Assembly: GCF_030272615.1 (NCBI RefSeq)
Contig: NC_081410.1
Location: forward strand, 292,238,457-292,302,456
DNA length: 64,000 nt
Reading direction: 5' to 3'
Source of the DNA: Cryptomeria japonica
Taxonomy: Eukaryota; Streptophyta; Pinopsida; Cupressales; Cupressaceae
Part shown: piece after piece, positions 1 through 10,260 of the stretch
How the letters are laid out: the number at the start of each line of letters is the position of its first letter
Numbering within the stretch: position 1 is the first letter of the stretch
Notes under the pieces: generated by a model
What the model was told of the DNA's origin: nothing
What the model saw: the letters and a program-made list of their open reading frames with translations, nothing else
Database searches by the model: none
Translations under genes and position numbers: made by a program

Positions 1-665
1 CTATGATAGGAGGTTTACTATATTTGACACAAACCAGGCTTGGTATTATGAATGCAGTATGTATTGTTTCTAGATTTCAAAGTAATCCTAAAGAAAATCA
101 TGAATCAACAGTAAAAAGGATTTTTCGGTACTTACAAGGCACAACAAATCTTGGATTATGGTATCCTAGAGATGAATACTTTGACCTATGTGCATACATA
201 GATGCAAATTAGGCAGGAGATGTGGATGATAGAAAAAGCACCACTGGAGGAGTATTCTTTCTTGGAAAGAGATCAGTTTCTTGGTTGAGTAAGAAACAGA
301 GTTGTACATCTTTATCAACAGCAAAATTAGAATATGTTGCAGCAGCAACTAACTGTACACAGGTACTATGGCTTAAGCAAATGTTGAAAGACATAAAGGT
401 AAAATGCAAGGAACCCATTACTATATATTGTGATAACACTATAGCAATTGATATATCTAAGAATCCGGTATTACATTCTAAAACAAAACATGTTTCTATC
501 AAACTGAATTTTTTAAGGGAAAAAGTTGAAGAAAAAGAGATAAAACTAGTTTATGTGAATACTAAAGAACAACTTGTAGATATTTTCACAAGACCTTTGC
601 CTAAGGAGACCTTTCAATATCTAAGAGATCATCTTGGAGTCATACCACCACCGGTAGAGACTTAG
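1..665 (+). pseudogene. Copia pol C-terminal part: RT end and RNase H (element A)
   Basis: The frame opens in the conserved RT tail (GGLLYLTQTR, then NPKENHES and LGLWYPRDE) and continues through the RNase H region (DDRKSTTGG, SWLSKKQSCTSL, YCDNTIAIDISKN, LADIF-type tail) to the terminal VIPPPVET and a TAG at 663-665. An in-frame TAG at 210-212 replaces the Trp of the usual DANW motif, a TGG to TAG change. Apart from that stop the frame is open. It would encode the end of the polyprotein that copies and integrates the element. Family assignment is secure, but this copy is not functional. Confidence 0.9.
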
Positions 666-1011
666 ATAGTTGATGATTGTCATCAACTAGCAAAATAGAA
701 AGACAAATCTTTTACTCCGGTCTTTGATGAGGAAGCTACTTCTCAGGGGGAGTAGTTGGTATTTTGTATGAACTTAATTTTTGTAACTTTGGAATTTGAT
801 GTCAAAGGGGGAGAGATATCTATGGAAAAACACATTATCTTTTGAGGAGAGATTGGTATTGAAAAATAAATCTTTGGATAAACACATGTTGCTCCCAGGG
901 GGAGAAATTGTTGTCTAAAGGAGATTGTTGGTTTTTGGTATTTGACATTTTTGTTTTGGCACTTTGATGGTTTTTCCATCTTGTGTTGCCATCAATGGCA
1001 AAGGGGGAGAT
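666..1011 (+). promoter_or_regulatory. 3' noncoding region with repeated polypurine tracts (element A)
   Basis: Between the pol stop and the 3' LTR there are four GGGGGAG polypurine tracts, near 746, 806, 897 and 1002. The last one (about 999-1011, AAAGGGGGAGAT) directly abuts the LTR start TGTTGG and is the expected plus-strand primer. The first is followed by TTGGTATTTTG, which resembles the LTR start. Repeated polypurine tracts are known from Sirevirus-type copia elements. The same arrangement occurs in elements B, C, D and G. Confidence 0.75.
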
Positions 1012-2065
1012 TGTTGGTATTTTGGTATGGTTTTGTCAATGATGTCAACACCTACTAAAAACTAGCACTTTGGAGATCCAACAACATTCACCGGCAAGCA
1101 ACTATTGCACAATTACTGGTATATGGTTCACCGACAGGATATAATGTTCACCGGTACCTGGAATGATATGGAAGACACTTGGTAATATCAAAGACATCAT
1201 GTGGACACTTTGTTTTTAATAATTAATCATTGGTATATTCATATTTACATATTTGCTTTTACCGACAAATAGGTCGAGGGTTATCTAGGGTTACGCCGAC
1301 AGGTTTATCTTTTCCAGATCAGCATGGCAAGCTATGGAGATGATTTATTATTGTTGAAAATGCATTAAGCCAACATATTTAATAAGTTATTGCATTGGAT
1401 ATTATATTGTATGTAAAATGTTTTAATTGTAATATCTTGTAGAGCTGACGTACTAAAATTGGTCTTAGGTTATGGTATAAATGTAAGATCTTATTTGTAA
1501 GATCAAATGTGGAATGTGGAAAAAGAATTGAGTGAAGGTATATGTGAGATTAAGTAGAGGTATACACAAAGACATCATTTGAAGGTGAAGCTATGTTTTT
1601 GTAGAAGCATATCAGCATTACACCGGTACTGAATCCAGCATATAAAGATGCTATTTTGTGCAGTACATTCTTATTGGATTTAACCATCCAACTGTAGTCA
1701 ATGTGACTCCCATTTTGTGATTGAGCAGTGAGCTCTAGGCTATTGGCCTTTCTGCATGTGTAGACCCCATTTATGTACACTTAGTATATGTAGTATCATC
1801 TGATTGTGGGTAAGGTTTCCCATCGTGGTTTTTTCCCTTATAGGGTTTCCACGTACAAATATTGGTGTTATGTGTTGTGGATGACTTTATGTTTATGTTT
1901 CATGCATTAATCCTTACCGGTATACCAATTCACTATTAACAATGTCTATCAGCATACTTAACTGGTTTACCGGTATTAAGTATTAAGCTGGTTAAACATT
2001 TTTTGGTTTAAATTTATTAGACAACTGATTCACCCCCCCCTCTCAGTTGTCTTTGGGACCTAACA
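1012..2065 (+). repeat. 3' LTR of copia element A
   Basis: This LTR of 1054 bp begins TGTTGGTATTTTGG and ends GGGACCTAACA. It closely matches both LTRs of element G. A TATA-like TATAAAT lies at 1476-1482, and a C8 tract followed by TCTCAGTTGTC lies about 30 bp before the end. An open frame on the opposite strand near 1550-1780 recurs in the G LTRs. I treat it as chance openness of a young repeat, not as a gene. Confidence 0.92.
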
Positions 2066-2968
2066 AAAAACATGGTGGGAAACCTTACCCACAATCAGAT
2101 GATACTACTATAGATAGTATGTGAATACAATAATGGGGTCTACACATGTAGAAAGGCTAGCCGCCTAGAGCTCATTGCTTAATCACAAAATTAGGAGTCT
2201 CATTGACTACACAGTTGGATGGTTAAATCCAATAATCAATGTACTTCTTCAATTTAGCGTCTTCAATGCCAGATTAAATACCAGTTTAAGCTCTGCACAT
2301 GAGGACTAAACGCCTTCATGATCTTTAACATTCTTTCCTGCAACCTTCGGATGATATCTACATGATTCACATAAGGATCTTCTTTTTTCGCTCTTCACAA
2401 TAATCTCAACCCATACACACCCTTCTTCCAATTAAGATCTTACAATTATTTATACAAAACCTAAGACCTAACCATTAGGTCGGCTCCCAAAATATATTAT
2501 ATTTAAATTAATTAGAAAATAAGTCTTGGTGTAATAAAATATGTCGGCCTCAATACATTTACACATTACCCAATCAAGAAATTATTTCCAAAACATGTTG
2601 TGCTGATCTGGAACATGTTTTCTTATGCCGGTTCATAACCTAGACCTATCTGCCGGTCAAGGCAAATATGTGAACCCGATCAGTCCAATATGAAAAATGT
2701 CGAATGAAAACATCCAATCCATGTCTTTGACATAACCAAATGATCTCCAGATGATAGCAAGTCATTATCAACTTCCTAAGCTGTTGGTGAAACATGCTGG
2801 TAACTGTACATAAGCTAGTATCCATATCGGGACCACAATGTGTCGGTTCAACAACAAACCAATATAACCAGAGTGCCAAATAAACAATGTAGACCTCCAA
2901 AAAGATAAGTGTTGACATCAATGACAAAACCAATGCAACACATGACAAAGTCATCCATAATACCAAGA
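2066..2968 (-). repeat. 3' LTR remnant of copia element C
   Basis: The plus-strand segment from 'catggtgggaaacc' to 'ccataataccaaga' is the reverse complement of a copia LTR of which the outer part lies to the left of element A. The inner terminus reads TCTTGGTATTATGG on the minus strand where relatives have TGTTGG, so one terminal base has changed. A C-rich tract (2969-2983) that is the complement of the polypurine tract follows. Confidence 0.85.
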
Positions 2969-3039
2969 GTGTCCCCCCTTTGGCATTGATGGCAACACTA
3001 GATGGAAAAACATCTAAGTGCCAAAACTAGAATGCCAAT

Positions 3040-4225
3040 TGTTGGCATTTTGATGATGTTTTGATTGTCATTGATGGACACACACTTTCTTCATGTATGA
3101 GTTATGCTCAACTGGTAATTGTTCCAACCGGTACTATGTATTATTGAATATATAGTCTTTAGACTATCAGTATTTTGCAGAAGATGTTTACCAGTCACTG
3201 ATTGACTTAAGAGCTCAAGCGGTATGGAGATCCCAAGTGGTTCAAGGATCTCAAGCAGTACGAAGGAACCAAGAGGTAGTTAAATTTTGATCGGAACACT
3301 TTGTTCTACCAGTCTTCATTTTTGACAAACCAGTAACCGGTATATTGTATTAACCGGTATTAGTCTGTGATGAGTTACCAACTGGTATTTCTATAATGTG
3401 TGATGAGTTATCATCCACCGACACTTTGGCAGTGATTTTGTGCCATGTTACCAAATGTGTCTAGATGCACTGAACCTAGGAACTTGTAGTCTAATCCTAT
3501 TGGACCGACATGAAATCAGTTTCCTTAATAAGGACATCATGTCTAGGGTTTGCATGTGATGTATGATGCATGAGATGTGTGATAGATAAGGTTATGTGCG
3601 ATCTTTGCAGAGAAGATTAAGTCTATGTGAAGAGATAGAGTGTGGAGATATTGAAGACTGAAGTAATGTTGAAATGCATTAACAATGAGCTATCAAGGAT
3701 CTAATTAAGAAGATTGTGCCATTAGCTAGATCACTCACTTGTTGATTACTCACATCTTCGACAGGTCTGAAACCCTTAACTGGGTAGGCCCAGCATTGCC
3801 TTTGTAAATCCTCTAACAAGGTGGTTCACATATGCGGATCTGAAATCCTCTAACAAGGTAGTGTTTAACAGGACTTATCTCCTAACAAAGATCTAGATTC
3901 CTAATAGGATCTATTCTGGTGAAGAACATTGTATGACCTTAATCGGTTTGACCTTAACCGGTCTGGTTTCTATTCTGCAGATAGTTACTTGTGAGTTTAT
4001 GCTCACCGTGGTTTTTTCCATTTGGGTTTCCAGGTCAAATACCTTGTGTTATGGTGATTACGCTCTTGTGGGTGAATGCTTTGTTTGCTATTTGGTTTGC
4101 ATTTATCTTAACCGGTTTTTTAGTGAATCTTTTGTATCGGTTATCTGCTAAACTATTTAGAAGTTTGTTTATAGTATTTTTTGGTATACTAATTCACCCC
4201 CCCCTCTTAGTATTCATCACCTACA
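3040..4225 (+). repeat. Solo LTR I of a different copia family
   Basis: The segment begins TGTTGGCATTTTGATG and ends near 'tattcatcacctaca', after a C8 tract and CTCTTAGT, the usual copia LTR end signature. It differs in sequence from the other copia LTRs here and has no internal domain next to it. It interrupts the 3' noncoding region of element C: C-type sequence stops at 'gaatgcca' and resumes at 'atctccccctaaac'. The flanks read CCAAT on the left and ACAAT on the right, an imperfect duplication, and the exact right end is uncertain by a few bases. The open frames at 3933-4281 lie in this LTR and look non-genic. Confidence 0.7.
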
Positions 4226-4496
4226 ATCTCCCCCTAAACAGATCAACACAAAGTTCTGTACCAAAAACAAAAACAATATAACCAAAACCAAAATACACCT
4301 CTCCCCAATATTCAAAGTACAATGTTTTTCCATAGACATCTCTCCCCCTTTGACATCTAATGCCAAAGCAATTAAAAATCAAAATCAGAACATAACATAC
4401 AACTAACTACTCTCCCTGAGCAGTATCTCTCCTTCATCAAACTGGAAAAAGATTTTTCTAGTTAATCCCTGTTGGTTTCATGCCAATCTACATCAT
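4226..4496 (-). promoter_or_regulatory. 3' noncoding region of element C with polypurine tracts
   Basis: On the plus strand this stretch holds C-rich tracts (near 4228, 4311, 4344 and 4410) that are complements of GGGGAG polypurine tracts, as in the other copia elements of this superfamily. No open frame of interest lies here. Confidence 0.6.
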
Positions 4497-7304
4497 TTAA
4501 GTCTCTATTAGTGGGCTGATTACCCCAAGCTTCTCTCTGAGATATTCAAATGTTTCCTTAGGCAAAGGCTTTGTAAAAATATCTGCAATTTGGTCTTTAG
4601 TGTTCACATAAACCAATCTCACTTCATTTTCTTCAAAGTTTTCTTTCAGAAAATTATACTTAATAGAAATATGCTTTGTTTTAGAGTGAAATACCAGATT
4701 CTTTGATATATCTATTTCTGTTGAGTTATCACAGTAAATAACTACAGTAAATGAAGGTTCACTACTTTGTTTTAGAGTGAAATACTAGATTCTTTGATAT
4801 ATCTATTTCTATTGAGTTAGCACAGTAAATAACTACCGGTTCTGCTGTAGATAATGATGTCCAAGTTTGCTTCTTGCTAATCCATGAAACTAATCTTCTG
4901 CCAAGAAAGAATGCACCACCAGTGGTACTCTTTCTATCATCCACATCTCTTGCCCAATTTGCATCTATATATTTACATAACTCAAAATTGTCATCCTTAG
5001 GATACCATAAACCAAGATTTGCTATGCCTTGCAGGTACCAAAATATCCTTTTTATTGCAGTTTCATTATTTTCTTCTGGATTGCTTTGAAATCTTGAAAC
5101 AATACATACTACATTCATTATATCAGGTCTGATTTGTGTCAAATATAGTAACACTCCAATCATAGATCTGTACCTTATTGGATTTATAGGTTCCGAATCA
5201 TCCTTTGATGTCAATTTATTAGTTGTAGTCATAGGAGTGCTTACTAGTTTGGAGTTTTCCATTCCAATTTTTTTCAAAAGTTCCTTCAAGTATTTTGTTT
5301 GAACAAATGAATATACCTTTATTTGTTTGAGAAATCTGCAAACCTAGAAAAAATTTCCTCTCCAATCATAGACATTTCAAATTCCTCCTTCATCTTATTA
5401 GCAAAATCTTTGTATAACTCTTCTTCTCCTCCAAAAATGATATCATCCACAAATACTTCAATAATCAAAATGTTATCATTGGTAATTTTGTAATACAAAT
5501 TATTGTCAGCATTACCTTTTGTGTATCCTATCTTTAAAATATATTTATCCAGTCTAGCATACCATGCTCTACGAGCTTGCTTCAATCCATATAAAGATTT
5601 TCTTAATCTGCAAACCATATCCTTATCACCTGCTAATGAAAAACTATCAAGATTCTCAATGTAAACTTCTTCTTCAAGATCTCCATTCAAAAATGCACAT
5701 TTTACATCCATCTGATAAACCTTGTAGTTCTTGTGAGCTGCAAATGCAAGAAATAGTCTTACTAGTTCAATTCTGCCTACTGGTGCAAAGGTTTCACTAT
5801 AATCAATTCCTTCTTTATGAGAATAACCTTTACAAACTAATCTTGCTTTTTTTTTTATTACTTCACCATCTTCATTTAGTTTATTTCTAAATACCCATTT
5901 AGTTCCAATTACATTTTTGTCTTTAGGCCCGGGAACTAATGTCCAAGTATTATTCTTTTCAATTTGTTCTAATTCTTCTTCCATTGCTTTTATCCAATGT
6001 TTATCTTTACATGCTTCAACAAATGATGCTGGTTCAACTTGAGAGATTAAACATACCTCTTCATTTTCCAATCTTCCTCTTGTCATAATACCTTGATTTT
6101 TATTTCCAATTATTTGATTTTCTGAATGATTCAATCTTACATACCTAGGTTTTTTCTGATTTTCATTCACAGGTTGTTGTTCTTAAGTCACAATTGAGAT
6201 CTTTGATGACACTAGTGTGACTAGTTCTTCATTTTGTTCTTCTGCAATCTATGCCAATTGATCTTCTTTTATTGCAACAAATGCCCATCCACTATTTGCT
6301 TGATCTTCATCAGAATCATCTATAACACCTTCATCTGCATAGTAACATGACTTATCTCTGTTTCTATTAGATTTGTATCTCTAATAATTAGGGTTAGTCT
6401 TATATGTTCTCTTTGCGTCATCTCTTAGTCTTGAATGTCTATCAGGACACCTAGACGCCATATGACCAACTTTATTGCAATTAAAACATTTGAAAGGTGT
6501 TTTACCTTCATACTTACTTCCTGCTAGACCTCTAGGCATCTTCCTTGCAAATAGTGCTTCAAGTTCTTGAAGTTCTTCATTTTCTCTTCTGATATCTTCA
6601 AGTTCTTTTGCATAAAGTTCTTTCCAATCAGATTTGTTAGATGATGATGATGATGATGCTTTAAAGGCTTTATCAGTCTTGGCTGTAGCAGTAGGACGAA
6701 ATTCTTCAAGCTTAAATGCTAAAAGTTTTCCAACCAATGTATCTCTAGATACTAATGTATTAGGCATTGTTCTCAACTCATTAATAGGTGTCACTTTCAT
6801 TTTGTAAGCCGGTGGAAAAAATCTTAAAACTTTAGATACGATTTCATCTTCACTTAAATATCCTCCACAACATTGTATTCTGAAAAATTTTGCATTAACT
6901 CTTTCCATAAATGTAGAAATTCTTTCATCCTCTTCCATTTTTAAATTTTCATACCTGACTCGGTAACATTTCAGTTTTGCAATTTTGACAGTGGAATCTC
7001 CTTCATTCAATGTTTCCAGTTTATCTCAAATAGCTTTTGCTATAGATTTGTTTGATAATCCCATGATTTGTTGATCTGATAATGCACTTAGAAGTGCTTC
7101 TCTTGCTTTGCAATCATTCTCCAAGTCTTTAGCCAAGGTTGGTGGATTAGGGTTATTCTGATTAGGAGCAACATAGCCATTCTTTGTAACATCCCATATC
7201 TCTCTTCCAATGCAGTTCAAATGTGTCTCCATTCTGATCTTCCATATACCATATTTAGTTCCATCAAGTTTGGGAATGTCCTTCCTAAAGGTATTTGCTG
7301 CCAT
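4497..7304 (-). pseudogene. Copia gag-RT-RNase H with protease and integrase deleted (element C)
   Basis: Translation starts at 7304 with MAANTFRKDIPKLDGTKYG, the gag start shared with elements B, D and G, and ends at a TAA at 4497-4499. In order: gag (7304-6381, with stops and frameshifts) and an intact CCHC knuckle, CFNCNKVGHMASRC, at 6447-6488. Sequence after AFVAI then jumps at about 6250-6180 to the linker before RT ([14 protein letters not shown]). RT runs 6050-5319 with FVDDIIFGG near 5445, followed by RNase H. The protease and integrase of B, D and G are missing, so the coding length is about 2.8 kb against 4.1 kb. RNase H contains a local tandem duplication near 4675-4838. The copy could not transpose without helper proteins. 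Confidence 0.88.
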
Positions 7305-7347
7305 AAGATCTCCTCAAGCTATTAGGCTTCTGCAAAAAGAGGACTAG

Positions 7348-7359
7348 GCTTTGATACCA
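7348..7359 (-). promoter_or_regulatory. Primer binding site of element C
   Basis: The minus strand reads TGGTATCAAAGC here, one base from TGGTATCAGAGC, the plant copia primer site complementary to the 3' end of initiator methionine tRNA. It lies directly inside the expected 5' LTR start (TGTTAGG) and fixes the internal boundary of the element. Confidence 0.85.
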
Positions 7360-8689
7360 ATTGTTAGGAACCAGTGTTCAGACTCATTAAATTTGAGTCA
7401 AGTTTTGAGGCCCATTTCAAAAAATTTCTATTGCACTTCCAAATGACCACCTAATCTCATCTGGAGTGGCCTATTTAGAAAGAGGGTAAAATGGAACCAA
7501 TTAATTATCAAAGGGTAAGGCTTGGGAATTGTCTTACACCTTTTATTTGACTAATGAAGTATTGTGAAACTTTTAGAATTTAGTTTGGATCAATTTATCA
7601 GGTACCCATTTCAAGGGGTGAGTTGAAAGTGCATGTTAGGTGTAAATGCAGATTTTATTGAGTAGCCTACTTTGAGCTCCTATAACTTTTGTCCTGTTGA
7701 TAGTCATGGTGAATTTCAAAGTGTACTAAATTCTATGCATAAAAATGAGTCCACATGCCAAATTTCAAGTCCTTGTGAATCCATTTGCTCAGTTTGGCAA
7801 GCTCAATTCGTTTGCAGTTTGTATTGTTTGCATAAGTCCCTGTTTCAGGAGCTAGTCAGAGCCTCGATTTGCACATTTGTAAAAGATGCCCCAATGAATG
7901 TCATGTGAGAATGTTTTTTACGGGATATTTCTAGTATAAAAGACAAGTTATGTTTCAAATTTCAAGCTCCTGCCAATCCATTTGATCAGTTTTCAAAAGG
8001 GTTTCTTGAGCCACTCTGTTCAGTTTTCTTCATTTTCATTGCTACATCAGTTAGTGGCTATTTTCATGAGCGCACTATTTGTACCCTATTAGCTTCCTGG
8101 TCAAACTGAGTATTCTAAGTTTTTATCTATACTTCAAGGTACCTATACCTCATATTTGAAGGTCTACATAGATCGTTTGTTATTTTTAAGAAAGGCATCA
8201 TGAGTTCCTTGCACATTGACTTTATCAGGTTCACAGTGTTGGCAAAGCCAGTTGGTCATCTTTGACCATTAATATTTCTTCACTTGGGATTCTTCTTGAG
8301 AAACCACTTGGTAGAGTTCATGTTTGTATATAAGAGTACATGCCTATCAGTTTGTGAAGTCCAAAAAGGTGTTTTGACTAGTTTGAAAATTACGTCTTTG
8401 GGATTAAATACGAAAATGTGGCACAGGCGCCTGAAAGTTGCGAAACTCAGTTTAATGATCAAAAAATGGTGTCGATTGATTCCAAAGGTATGTTTAAGGT
8501 TTGTGAGGCATTTCGAAGGTTAGTTGCATGAAAACAATTTTTTTTTTAGCTGGACCCACTTTGGGGCCCGACCTGACTTGCCAATCCATGTGTCGTTTCT
8601 AATCAAATTTCAAATCGTTATTTTAAATAATATGTTATATGATTTAAGTAAAAAGTGAAAAGCATGTCTAAGGCCATAGAAGCTTTCAA

Positions 8690-9760
8690 AACAAATGAAA
8701 TGGGGTTGCATGGAGTAGAAACCTTCAGGCTTAATAAACTCCAAGCAAATGTTACTGGCAGACATAGTGCCCAATCTTCCTAGCAGATGACGCCCAATGA
8801 ATAGGGGTTTAGAAGTTTCAACAAATGTGATTGGTAGGTGTATGCCCAAACTCCATGACTTTTCCAGTCCTCCCTATTGTGAGCTGGAGTGGGAATTTAT
8901 AAACTTCCAAGCTAATGCCAGTGGCATGTGAAAATGCCAAAATCATCCTTGATGTGGCACACGATGGAGGAACGTGGGGTTTGTAAAGACCATTAACTTC
9001 TATGAAAATTCAATTAACATGCCAAATTATCCCTATTGTGTGCGTGAGGTGGAGACATGAGCAGGGTTTTAGAATTCTTAAAGAAAATGCATATTGGTCA
9101 GGCTTGAGGCCAACGTCCTTGGTGAATGGCATTTGAAAAGTCATTATGTTTTTTGGAAGATGCATTGGCAAGGCAGATAAGAGGTTTATGAAACTTTCAG
9201 AAAATGTAATTTGTAGGTGTAAAGCCCAATTTCCACAACCTTTATCAGTCCCCTACACAGAAAATGGAGGAAAAGGTTTTAAATAAACTCATTTTAGCAA
9301 ATGCAATTACCAGGTGTAGTTCTAGTTCTGCAGCCTTTGCCAGCTCCTCCCCTGCATTGGAAACAAAGGGCAATGTTGAGCAGTTTTTTATAAACTTTAA
9401 AGCAAATATAGTTTGCAAATGAAATTGGCAGCCAAGCCAGTCCTCCCTGTCGTGAAAAGAAGAAATCAGAATAGTAGAATGTGGCTGGAAAAGAGGCGTT
9501 AAAGTCTGCAGACAAAGGCTCTATAAACTTTCAAGCAAACACATTTTGCATGTGTATGGCTCTCCTCGCTCTGCATGGCACATAAGGTAAAGGATCATCA
9601 TTAAATTTAAAGCAAATGCAGTGCAATTCCACAACCTATGCCCACATTTTCCTTTTCGTGGTATGAAGTGAAGGTGTTGGTTGGAGGTCATGTGGAAAAG
9701 ACTCAGAGAAATTTCAAGCAAATACACTTGCTAGGCATAAAAATATATATCCTACATTGG
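8690..9760. repeat. Degenerate direct repeats inside J
   Basis: A motif close to 'aaactttcaagcaaatgca', usually followed by 'ttggcaggtgta' and a CCAGTCCTCCC-like block, recurs about eight times at irregular intervals of about 100-160 bp (for example near 8735, 8805, 8905, 9200, 9290, 9395, 9525, 9600 and 9705). The copies are too diverged to align exactly by eye. Short open frames here are in different frames and do not follow the repeat, so I see no coding reason for it. Confidence 0.6.
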
Positions 9761-9989
9761 TTGGGCGAAGAGACATTTGAGTATTTAAATATAACAACAC
9801 ACTCATGTATAGTGTCAAAGCCTTGAAGGCTTTTGACGCAAGGTGTTGGTTGGGCACCCAGTGGACTCCACGCGTGCGTGCACAAGCCCCAAGGTGGTGA
9901 AGAGATAGCTGGTGACCAAATGGACCCCACGTGTGCATGGTTCCTAAGGCAAATTTTGTAGAGAAATGGTGAGTTAACTGGTGAGAAAT

Positions 9990-10260
9990 TTTGCAGCAGA
10001 TCGACGATGCGCGTTGTTTCGCAAAGCGAAGTTGCATGCCACTTGCTCTTCGCGAAGTAGCGAAAAGGTGGTGGGCTCAGTAGGTAAAGTGGCTCCTGAG
10101 GTAAAGATCGAGCATCTTGAGGATGATCAGATGGTGCATGTTGTTTCACATTATGAAGTTGCTTGCCAGTTACCCTTCATGAAACAACAAATGATGAGGT
10201 GGCAGTTCGCGAGGCGATGATAGGGCAGTATAGTGGCAAACAGGTGGCAATCCGCGAGGT
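9990..10260. repeat. CpG-rich palindromic direct repeat inside J
   Basis: Two units spaced 127 bp apart each hold a pair of inverted-repeat words. Unit one has TTCGCAAAGCGAA (10018-10030) and CTTCGCGAAG (10048-10057). Unit two has TTCACATTATGAA (10145-10157) and CTTCATGAA (10175-10183). Two further TTCGCGAG/TCCGCGAG words follow at 10206 and 10251. The patch stands out in otherwise CpG-poor DNA. A control region of the parent LTR is possible but unproven. Confidence 0.6.

Larger units (their letters stand above)
1..2065 (+). mobile_element. Copia element A, 3' portion (pol end, 3' noncoding region, 3' LTR)
   Basis: The window opens inside a Ty1/copia element of the same subfamily as element G (46570-53246), to which it is nearly identical over the pol end and LTR. 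It ends in TAACA at 2065. The next bases, AAAAA (2066-2070), fit a target duplication, because related minus-strand LTRs have a run of A at the matching place just before the 'catggtgggaaacc' segment. A therefore inserted into the LTR of minus-strand element C. The gag, protease, integrase and most of the RT lie upstream of the window. Confidence 0.9.

Noticed and set aside
1550-1780. Minus-strand 76-codon open frame that recurs in the LTRs of A and G (also 47113-47343 and 52728-52958)
   Set aside because: The copies belong to one young LTR subfamily, so shared openness is inherited. It has no recognisable domain and lies across the LTR core promoter region.
3933-4281. Two overlapping hydrophobic open frames
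   Set aside because: They lie at the end of solo LTR I and run through its C-tract end into element C. The hydrophobicity follows from T-rich sequence.
7672-7908. Cys-rich 78-codon frame in J
   Set aside because: The segment is repeated in part at about 7950 without keeping the frame. There is no homology or splice context.
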